Assembly: GCA_016801885.1 (NCBI GenBank)
Contig: CM028886.1
Location: 13,206,366-13,270,365 of the forward strand
DNA from: Toxotes chatareus
Lineage: Eukaryota > Chordata > Actinopteri > Toxotidae
Length of the DNA: 64,000 nucleotides
Direction of reading: 5' to 3'
Positions 36,301 to 47,700 of this stretch are shown piece by piece. Both the position numbers and the translations under genes were made by a program. Numbering within the stretch: position 1 is the first letter of the stretch; the number at the start of each line of letters is the position of its first letter. The notes beneath the pieces are model-generated. The model made no database searches. It was not told the DNA's origin and saw only the letters and a program-made list of their open reading frames with translations.

Positions 36301-37224
36301 ATAACAACCCCTCTGGACTAATGTCTTGTTAGAGATGAGGAATGAGTAGAGGGGGAGCTTTTTGGTCAGACACCAGTTCGGTGAGTGGAGAGATGGCTGG
36401 TGGTGGCAGCGAGAGGAGAAACACGAGGAGAAAAAAATAGAGGGGTAGAGGGCACCGTCTCTTGAGGCCTCTGTGCTTCGCTGCCAGTGTGTGTAAATCA
36501 GCAGGCAGCTCACGGCTGCAATGAGGTAGAAAATAAAAAAAACATAAAAATGTCCAAGTGAAATAAGAGGCAAGGAGAAATCTTTTATGATGAGCCTAAA
36601 TTCTCCTTACTCTGCAGTAGATCCACTGGCCGGCTCAGCTTGTCTTCTCCAGACACCGTCCATCATTCCAGTGTCTGCATACAGCTACAAATTACTCAAA
36701 TTACCCCACCTGCTATTCATTTAATACATATGTAATGAGTATCCTAAATTCACATGATTATCATTCATGGTATGTTAATAGGCCTAAGTCAAATTCATTA
36801 ATATTCACATAAAATGATGTGAACTGCCAAAACCAGAAAGTTCTGCAGGTCTGGTTTAACACACATAAAGTCCTGAACAGAAGTTTAAACTTTGAGTTTT
36901 GAATGTATGTTGCTATTTGAGCATGGGAATTCATTCTTGACCTTTAGAAGTAGTATATCCAAGCAAAATAGGCTCAACTCAAAGGTCTACTTACTAGCTT
37001 TTGGAGCTTTCAAACTTCCTCTCATGGCGTTCTTCAGTGAATAGGGCTGGGTTAGATGCCATCATGTGTCCTAAATGTGGAAGTTCCCCTGCTGAAAGCT
37101 CAAAATGCTATGGCTCCCTTGAAATTAAATTAGCTTATGTACATGTACATCATCATATTTATCTTATTGCTCTCTTCTCACACTTAAGCTCTCATAACAT
37201 AAGTAAGGCAAGAACAGTTTATTT

Positions 37225-37312
37225 TCAGTGCCTGTAAAAACATATTCAGTCTCCTCCTCAATTTTATTGTTTTACGACACTGGATCACAGATTTATTGCA
37301 GGTTTTTTCTTG
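37225..37312. mobile_element. Possible decayed DNA-transposon end
   Basis: CAGTGCCTGTAAAAACATAT, TTTTATTGTTTTACGACACT and GGATCACAGATTTATTGCA resemble the end of a fish DNA-transposon family whose consensus begins CAGTGCCTTGCAAAAGTATT. No second end was found. Confidence 0.35.
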
Positions 37313-40300
37313 AGTTTTTTTTTTTTTTTTTTGATGTACATTCCCAATTTCCAAGTATGCTTGATTTGAGTATCATGTTGACAGGGGGGTGGACAAAATT
37401 GTGTAATTGCCTCAATTTCTGCAGCAACAGATGCAAACAGTACAAACGTTGGTCATATTTTTAGTCAGCTGAGGGTCAGTCAGCGGCCGTCAGTGGTAAA
37501 ACTTTGCTCACCATACACACTTACGGTAATTTCTTAATGGGTTAGACTGTGGTTTCCCCAAAGAAACCAAATCATCTGTGACCGAACTGAAACTGCATCG
37601 ATCAAAACTTTAAAATCTGTACATGAATTTAATAAATTTAGGAATTTGGACTCTAAAGCAAATCTGGATCAGGATTTAGAGACTCAGCTTGTGTAATTTG
37701 TTTGCAGTTCTCAGGTTGTTTAAAAACTCCCTGAAAAATTCCCTGAAAAAATACAAGACATGAGTCTTTATCCTCAAGCCACGGCTCTGTTCATGTAGTT
37801 ATGTTTTTCTGTGTACCCATGTGATGGCCGCTCTGGATTGATGAGCAGCTCCATGTGCACTGAGGCCACTAAATTAGCGTAGGTTAGCTTGACAGGACCT
37901 GTGGCTGGATATATACCAAAGCTGACACTAAATGGGAGTAATGGCAGCAATCTGCTATCCAGTGACTCAGTTAGTTCAGCAAGCTCCAGTAACTCAACTT
38001 TCATACCTTTACGTCTGCTGTCAGGGTGCTGTCTTTCAAAGAAGCTGCTACATTATGAGCTGACACTGAGATGGCACCTCAGCCTGAATGTGGGGTCATT
38101 ACAACCTGGGGCATCTGACTCTGTGGGGTCGAGGGTAAAAGAGGTAAAGGGAATGAGAGAAGGATGATCAGTTTGCAGTCAGCTGCAGTGAGGTGTGAGC
38201 TGTAGAGCATGGAGAGGGCTCTAATTACAGTTAGAGCATCTCTCGCATCTCTGACCTCCTCTGATTACAAACTATCCTCCCAGACCATCCAGGGTCATTA
38301 CTCACCTCACTAACTAGTAGAGTAAATCAGCAGCGGGGCGCTAACCTGATATTAGAGCCACAGCCAGAGAGTAAACAGGGCCAGAATACAGAGGCTGCAG
38401 CCTTGTAAATAACCTGCGGGGAGATGGAGCAGGAGCGAGGCGTGGGAGATGTTTATAGCAGGTGGACAAACACCTGTCACTTTGATAAGCCTGATTTATC
38501 CTGAGTGACATGTCAGCACATAGCTCTACCCTGCCTGACAGCCTGGATCGCCAACCCCACACCCTGGAACGTGAGACCTGTTTGTAACGCTGAGGCATAC
38601 AGTAAGTGAGAGAGATGACAAGCACCCGTGCAGCAATAACAGCTTCACCAGCTACAAACGTCAGCTCGGATATGATGAAGTGATGGTGAGGTGGTCGATG
38701 GTGATGTTTTTGAGGGCAGAAACTGGACTTTCAGACGCTGGAGCCACTTGTGTCTCCCCTCCTGGTCCTGAGATATATACAGGTCTTCCCTCCACATCAC
38801 TGTCTGCAGCTCCCACAAGGCAATTAAAAAAAGAGGAACAGACACTGATAACGTGAAAGAAGTGGGTGTGGTGCTTGCAATAAATGACCTGTCTAGACCC
38901 ATATTTACTGGCTTGCCACTAACCCTGCTCTGCAGTCTATAATATTACGAATTAGATATTGAAAAAACACTGAAAGAAATAAAAATCAAATTCCAGAAAT
39001 ATGAATTTTCAAAGCCGCCTGTCCTGATCTTCGTTTTGCTTTCATTTTAAATACACCATGTCTCCTTGCAATGTCATAAGCCAGCTGAGGAAACCTTAAT
39101 TTGTCAGTTGCCATGAGTTATGTTAACAGAAACTGACCTCAATTAAGAGTGACTTGCATTTAAAAAGTGTCTATTTCAGATTTTAAGATTTAGACGAGGG
39201 GGAGAGGCTTTAATGGAATGCTGACAGTGAGCCAGTTGGAGAGGTAATACATTTCCTGCAAAATGCCAGGGGATACCACATAAATAAAGCAGTGTTATTC
39301 CTGACAGAAACTCTCTATGAAGCCGTGGTGTGATCTATGGTTGAGTGACCTGGTTAAAGAGCAGAAGAAACAGCTGACAGCTTGATCAAGATTACCTCTC
39401 TAAAGTGGTATAGATCAAAGCTTTAGCCTTCTCACCAACCCCAGGGGTAATGGTATGAAGCGATGATGGTACATTATATTTCCTAACAAAGATAAGCAGG
39501 TATCACTCTCAGCACAGGGACATTTGTGTACTGGTATGCCCTGGGCCTTATTTACCCAGAAGGCATGCAGAAAAAGGGGAAGGATGACTGCTTTAAAAAA
39601 GGAAAACATACATGTTATAGTTGGCAGGGTTAAGAGCAAAAAATCAATGCATGAACTCTAAACCATCAGTAAGACTATAAATGAATTCTGTCCTGAATGG
39701 AAATTTGTTTTATATTTCCAACATCTTTCTCAGCAAATCTAAATTTATTTATTATTACTCAGCAGCTCAATCTATATATATTTGGCCGGTAAAAGTGTAT
39801 CTTTATGGTTGCAAGTATTAATTAGTGATATTCTGGTATCATTAGTGTAATTTAGTGCTCAGTAGATTAATGGCAGAGTGGCATTTATCTATGAAACATT
39901 ATATCTTGATGTTAAATTGCAATAAAAGAACCTGTATATTCTGAGGATATGGCTGTCCAAATCTAATGTGGGGGATGGGGGTGTAGTTGACATCCATTAA
40001 GGAAATCCTTTATTGGCACATAAAAATGAGAGGCAATATTTAGCCTTACTTGCCTTTGGCAACCTAACCCATAGCCTAATAGTAAAAGGAGGACCCTTAG
40101 GTGGAAATACTAAGCTATATCAGCACAAGAAATATTTGTGTTGTTGCATTGAACCCACAGTTCAGCATCAATACCAAGTATTTCATAATCTACTTCAATG
40201 ACTGAATTACGCAGACTGACATTGTCAGAAATTATATTTAGCCTCCACAGGCTGAACATCACGTTGTTTCATTACATTCCTTCCATACTCAAAAACAAAG

Positions 40301-41673
40301 CATTTCCTTTCTATATCCAATGTAGTATATTCAATAACTAATTATGGTAATTCATTACATCTCCAATTAGCAGAGAGGCTTTATCGCTGCACTGTACCGT
40401 AAAGAGCAGGATTTATGTTGGCTTTGAATGTCACCCAGAGGACAGAGGACCAGCTCATCACTCAAGAGGAACAAAACAAGTGAGACAGGAGCAAGGAAAA
40501 AAATAGAGGGAAGAGGGAAAAAAAAAGATACAGTGAGTTATTGGTTAATGAACGCATTTTCCTTCCAATTTTCTCACAACCTTGAGAAAACCTTGACAAG
40601 GCCTCTTTTGTGTGCAGCAAACCGAAAAGGAGTGTATTAGCCTGACAGGAAAAAAAAGTTGTATAACTGTTGGTTTTTCAGTGAGAGCACTGTAAAAAGA
40701 TATGTACAGTATATATGTAACCTCAGTGGGACATGCCCAGCGAACGCAACCTCGCCTGCTGTCAAACAGCCCCTCAGAGGGCGATAAGCATCCCTGCTAT
40801 CTGTGTGGGTGGCTGTCTTATTAGTGCACCTCAGCCGTTTCACTCAGGCACGCAGCACAGCCAACCATCTGCCACGCTGTGATCCTCTGCCCAGCAAAGT
40901 CTCTCAGGTCCCATAAAACACACAGTGTCCCTTTGAAGCTCTGAAAAAAAGTGCTGACCAGATGAATAAACTCCGTTTTAAAAATAAATAAATAATTTTT
41001 AATTTCTCCGGGAGGTTATGTACATGTGTTTAGTGTGCACACAGGATTTGATTTTGCCAGTGGTGTTAACTACACAACATTATAGAGGGCCAGTGATGTG
41101 ATTCAGAAGGCTGTGATATTACTGATAAATGCACTCTTTCCTTATGCCTGATGTTTCAACAAATCTCCATCACACTTTTTTTGGATTTAATTTTCAGCTG
41201 TTAATCCTCCTCTTCTTGTCTCTGTCTGGTCACTGTCATTGTTAACTTCAATCTGTAAACATCATATGAAAAATTGTGCTTCAAGGTGAAAAAAAAAACT
41301 GACATGGGGTATTTCTGCCTTAAGCATCTTTGTTCCTATGACCTTTGAAGAGTCTCTATTGCCACCTTGTGGCATTAGAGACAAGTAACAATAAAAAATA
41401 TGCACACAATAGATTGTGATAGATTGTGATAGTTTAAGTTCTTATTTATTGTGCCATTTCAAATACCAAATTTGCCAAAAGCAGAGGATGAAATGCTGAT
41501 GTGGAAAAAAATTTGTATAGAAAATAAATATAAACAAGCAGTGCAAACTAGAAAGCCACTCCTAAATATGTGCTTCAGTCATATGATAATCTATCCAATC
41601 ATCAGTCTCTTACAGTGGATGTGGGGGGGTGATCCTGAAAACTGACACAATGTACCAGTTAAAATAAAGTGGA

Positions 41674-41679
41674 TTTATT
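41674..41679 (-). terminator. Poly(A) signal of skap2
   Basis: AATAAA read on the minus strand, 91 bp after the skap2 stop, giving a very short 3' UTR. Longer alternatives cannot be excluded. Confidence 0.5.
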
Positions 41680-41769
41680 CCATGTGTATATCATAATCGT
41701 TTAGTTTTGAACTCAGCAAACAAATGAAAAGAAAAAATAAAACCAACAGAACTTACATGGGGAGTATTT

Positions 41770-44700
41770 TTAAGCGTAAAGCTCCATCAGGTAGTCTTTG
41801 GGGACAATTCCTATATTTCCGTTCTTCTCTCCAACCCACCAGCCAAAGCTCTGGTACTCCTGGATACAGGACAAAGTGGAGACACTGAGACGATGACAAG
41901 AGTGGGCTGAAAAAACAGATCTAGTAATGACTGATTATCAGCTGGTTATCACACAAAACAAAGCTGAAGTGAGTCTAAATGTTAAAATTAGAGCTTCAAC
42001 AATTATTCAGTTAATCCAATGACAGTATAATCTACTGCTTTGATCATCGGTGAAGTCATTTTTCAAGCAATAACATTTGCTCCTTCCATCTTCTCCAGAG
42101 TGATGATATGCTGCTGTTTTATTGTTGGACCAATATGAAAATCCATGAGACTGGAAAGAATATCTGAGAAATCAGGTCAGAATTAGCAATAATAAGCAGC
42201 AGAACAAACACAATCCAACATGTCACCACCAACTGCCATTTGTTTACAAAATCTTAACTGTTTTCCTTTCAGTTCAACATCCAAACATCCCACAACATCC
42301 CCATCAACAGCTTTACATTTGACATGCATCACAGCCCGGTGCAGGTTTTGAGATTGAGCACCCTTTCCTCCACTCCACACAAAAAAACCCCAGTCTGCAC
42401 AGAGCACATCACACATAAATCTGTCAGAGCATGACAAGTAATAGCTCAAAATGGCTGTCAGCATGCTGAGATGTGAGGAGGACACTGTGAGGAGAGATCT
42501 GAGACAAGAGGGGAATATCCCCCTCTCTCTCTCTTTGGCCAAGAGCCTGACCTCACATCAAAGTCTTCCTGGGACATGAATCAACGCTGGAGATCCCGTT
42601 CTGACAAGGCTAAAGGAAGAGGAACCTGCACAGTGTTTCAAATCCATGGCAGAACTCAGGGACAAGGAGGGGACCACATATGTGTCCAGTTATTCCCAAG
42701 AGAGAGTAATGGATGTAAGTGATCATGTGGTGGTATTAGACACAGGAAGATTACAATAGCAACAGTAATGGCTTGCACTGACAGTTGAGTGGTGATGGGT
42801 CATTCATCACGTCAGATAAAAAGGTCCTTGACTCACTGTCCATGTCACAGAGTCAGATGATGATATGAATGCAGTATAAAGTGACTAGTACATTTAAATG
42901 ATTAAAAACAAATTAAATGACCCAAGAAACAAATACGTCACATCCATTTCATTAATATGTGGCATCACGAAAATGCCACTTCATTACAAGCCCCTGGGGG
43001 ATAATACAGCAGAGTGACATGAGGTGTGTGTAAAAAAAAAAAGTGTGAAACCGTGTGTGTGTGTGTGTGTGTGCGTGCACATGTTATGACTTCCTGCAGC
43101 CAGCCTTTGAAAACAGCAACACCTCATTGTGTAGTTCTGGCTGACAAGTCATGCTTGACTGAGTGCGGGACACAACATGAGAACATATATACAGAGCTGT
43201 GGAAGACTAATGACACCACACACTGCGACAACACACACATTAACACAAATACCCGAAGCTGGCTGATACCTCTGTCCTGTAATTTTATGACTTCTACCAA
43301 ATGAAAGGCTCCTGATGCATCGGTTTAAAAGAACAAATTGTACAAAAAGTGATAAGTGTGAAAAGATCTGCAGAGACAACAACACCAGTAGCAGCAGCAG
43401 TATCATGTTTGGACATTGTTTTTTACACTTTTCAACACATCTGGCCACTTTTGTTGAGTGAGACGTCACATTTCTCGATTGGTTTTATGTGCAGTGACTT
43501 TCACCGGTGTTGGTGGTGGTGCTTTGGGGTGGGGGGTGCTGCTGCAGCATATCCGGACAACACACTCTCCCCTCACTCCCAGTCAGACCCTATAATCAAC
43601 ACCCAGGTCCTGACTGGGGGGTCTCGCAGCTGTAACACTACAGCTATTTCTGGGCTGTGGAATGGGGGAGGGCTGCAGAGAAGAGGGAGAAAGGAGAATG
43701 GGAGAGGAGGGAGGAGGGAACGGTGGAGGTGGGGAAGGAGTCGGCTGTCCACTTTAGCTGCAGCTGGCCACTGCAGTCCAGACAGGTTTTATGGTCATTG
43801 CCCTCGCAGCAGGCCACAACCCCCAACACCAAGGTTTCAGCTAATGGCACTTCCAGTCTGAGTGAAAGGGCAACTTGATTCTTGGTCCTTTTCCACACAC
43901 GAAGGAGGAGTAATAAACAGGCATTTGGCCAATGAGCATTGACGGGTCTGTCTGCTGCATTGTGCATTTGTTTTCTTCCATTAGTGCGGAATCAATTAAT
44001 CAATTAGCCGATCAACAAAAAAATTAACAATTCTGGCAATACATTATTTGCTTAGAGTCATTTATCAAACAAAAATGCTTGTTTCTGCCTCTTAAACGTG
44101 AATACTAGATGCCTTTGTATTGCAAAGTTGTCCTGTTTGTCAAAAAAAAAAAAAAAAAAACACAAAAAGCATTTCAACTCTTCATCTTTCTCTACAAATT
44201 TTTGATGAACATTTTTGGATGGACACTATTTTCTGATATTTTACAAACTGAGCATTTCATCGGATAATCAGAAAGTATAAAGTAGTTAATAATGAAAACA
44301 GCTTGTAGTTGCAGATTACTTACTATGCTCCTGACTGATAAAGAAACTGAACTATTAGCCACAATTATTACTCAGGTTTTTACAAATAATATTTGGAGCT
44401 CATCAGCCATAAAATGTTTTTAACTCTTTATGCCACTAGATGGCAGACTTGAATTTGAAAAAAGGCCCTGGCCAGTTGACAAGAGTATGTCTCCTTTGAC
44501 TACATGCTCCATAGAAACCAAACCAGACAGGAAATATGGCTGGTCAAGATGGTGGACTTCACACTTTTTTTTTAAACACACAAACCACAGGGTTGACATA
44601 CATCTGTAAAAAGTGTAGAATTCCTTGACTTGTTTTCTGTACGATGTTCAAAAACAAGCTTGTGAAACGTATCACAACAAAATCCAATTTAGAGTTCACA

Positions 44701-47700
44701 TGAGCCAGTTAAGCACAAAAGGCCTCCTGTTTGGTTACATAATAAAGGTAAAGAGCCGGCCCTCAGTTCTCCACACCTGGCACCCACGCCTGGTCGACAA
44801 GCCTCGGAAATTGTGCGTCCACTACACGTCCTCACCTGCTCTGAATAGAGTGGCGGACTGATCCTGGGTTTCCTGAGAACACACATTCCTATTTGGCGAG
44901 GTGAGAGAGATGTCTGAAGGGTGTGTGGGCTGAGGGCTGCTCACCGCCTGGCATGGCAGCAGTGTCAGCGTGCTGAAACTGTCCAGATGGAAGTGATGGA
45001 ATGGCGCCGTGTGCCAGCTAAGTCCAGCCTCCGCCAACAACACTAAAACAGTTTCCGTTGTGACACAACTAATCCCCATCACAGTGCCAGAGAGAGAACC
45101 TAGCTCAGTCTGCCTCTTACCATGAGCTGTCCACCTCTAGGCGGTGGGCCAGGCGCTGCCAGTAAAGAATGTGAACAGTCAGTTCCTCTGAGGGCCTAGA
45201 AATAACTCACTTTAGGTGGTCTGGGACCAGCAGAACCACTCCGACTACAAACCTCATCTCAAACTTTCACATTAAAGTTGGGTTTGAGCTAATTCTGGCT
45301 TTATCACGCATCAAGAAAACTCTCATCTAGGGACAAATGAACGTTCTACCTCTGACAAGCAGGACTCCAATAATCATACCTTGCTCAGGATGTAGATGGC
45401 ATCTCCACGTTTGAAGGACAGCTCATCTGGGTGGTCCGCTATACAGTCCCATAAGCCCTGGTAGTAGTTCTGGTAGTCTGTGCTCTTATCAACTGGATGG
45501 AAAAAAATAGGAAACTGTCTAAGGGTCTGACACAGCAGTGACTGCTAGTGTAGAGTAGAACCAACAGGAGGCGGTGGAGAGCTTAAAGCAGAATTCAGAG
45601 GCACCATGTGGAAAGGCAAAACAGTAGATGTGTCAAAAAGTGACAAAAATATACTATGACAGAGAGCATAATAAATAAGGTTCATTTCTGAGTGTCCTGT
45701 TAATGGATACGATTCTCTCACAATGCAAAGCACAAAGGAAATAGAGAAGGACACATCAGTTAAACAAAAAAAAAAATGGTGCGTGTAACACTTGGAAAAC
45801 AACAAATAAGTATTAAGTCTTACAATAAAAAAAGTGATGTCTATTTTAACTGTCCGAACAGTATACTGTGACAATTAGTATGTACATATTCTGTATAGAG
45901 TTAGTATGTAGTATAGATTTGGGCCATAATAAATATGTGAGACAGTAGCTAAATGCTATATTGATTCTAAGCAGGTTTCGAGGATGCAGTACTCTATGTT
46001 CACACTGGCAAAGTGATGAAATTATGTGTACTCCAAAAAGTCAGAATTCGTGGTTAAAAAAAGATTTTGAAAAAATTACAACCCATGGTGGATGGAGGTG
46101 GAAAAGAACAAGGAACATGTCAGCACATCAAAAGTTTACTTTGCTGTATCATTGTACAAAAGAGCTGCAACGATTTGTCAGTTATTCAATGGAGAATCAA
46201 TCTAATCTAGATTCTTCATTTAACTGATGTTTTAAGGAAAAATTTCAGACGTTCTCTGGTTTGTAAACTGAATCTTTTGGGGTTTTGAACTGATGGCCAG
46301 AAAAAAACAAGATATCTGACGACATCAATTTTCTGACATTTTGTAGACCACACAATTAACTGAGAAAAACAACTATTGAATTAATTACTAATAAAAATGA
46401 TTCATAGTTGCAGCTCTATTGTAAAGCAGCAGTTTAACTGCCTTTGCATAGCAAATGTATTTTCTGTTAGTGAAAAAAAAAATCTGTAAACTATAAATAT
46501 TAATGTATACTTTTGTGTACAGAGTGAGTACGCATGTGGCTACTTTCTTGGCAGTTAGTGTTTCCACAACTCAATTTATTGATCTGAGGTGGAAGCACAA
46601 AAGCTCATAAAGCTGGTCATCTCCTGTCTGATGGCGATCCTCAGTGGAATAATTTATAAATTTTAGGAATGCTTAACTAGAGACAGCAGATAAAGACTGA
46701 TGTTCTTAGCAAAGTATTTTTGAATCTACAAAAATAAAAAAAAAACACATCACTGATCGTAAAAAGGAAGTTATCTAACTTGGCTAGAAGTTATTTCCAG
46801 CATTGTGCTAACTTTCTGTTGCATATGCTTACAGGAACTTCCTCTGTAAATGTCACTTCTTCTTAACTGTGGCAGAAGGTTTAGTTTGCTCACAAACAAA
46901 AACAAAGTGTGACATTTGCTGATCACAGTCACACCCTGTGTTCTGTCCATGTGTATATATGTAGTGAAAGTTCCTACTCGCTAATCCACAAACTAAAAAT
47001 AGCACTCAAATATAGGCAGTCTTGAAACCAGAGACAAATTTCAGTGCTGTGTACCTGCAGCAGGAGGAGCTGGTTTACTGGATGTGTTCATCTTTGGAGG
47101 AGCCTTTGCTGGAGTGGGCACATCATCCTCTGCAGAAACAAGACAATGTTGTCGGATGAGTGCGCTGTGAATTAAAGGTCACGATTCTCTGTCTAATTAG
47201 TGGACTCAGAAACGTGCAATGGCAGAAAAAGCCTTTAATTTAAAAAACAAAAATTAAAGGGATACATTCAATTTGTTCCGTAAGACAATAAAGATTGTCA
47301 GTGTGACCTGGGAGCTCTTCGTAGATGTCTTCATCAATTGGCCCAGCTGTATCAGTGATCGCTCCAACATCATCGTACATTTCCTGCTCCTCGTCGTCTT
47401 CTTCTGGGATAATTCCTGTCATATCTACAAACAGTGAAACATAATATGTTAGACTTATGCACACACACAATAACTGCTGCTTTGTGCACCAATGTATGCA
47501 GAGTATCTGTTGCTGATAATTTTACATTCCTGAAGAAACAAATGTTGCTGACATTATTAAGCATAATCATTTTTGCTCTTATGATTGAAGCAGTTCAAAC
47601 CTCTCAAAACAAAGTCTATCTGTTTCACCCATTCCTCCGCCTCTTTCACGGATGACGCACAAAACTGCGATGAAAGACGAGAGAAATGAAAACTGCAGTC

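Larger units (their letters stand above)
33080..41650. other. Gene-poor region between convergent snx10 and skap2
   Basis: About 8.6 kb with no recognisable exon on either strand. It holds short GT tracts (33375, 35526-35543), an A-rich tract near 34862, a T-run near 37320 and a decayed repeat at 37225. Both flanking genes end here, so no promoter is expected; distal regulatory elements are possible but none can be named by eye. Confidence 0.6.

Noticed and set aside
43349..43861. 170-codon plus-strand open frame in skap2 intron
   Set aside because: Low-complexity, covers a polypurine tract, antisense to skap2, no recognisable domain or splice context.
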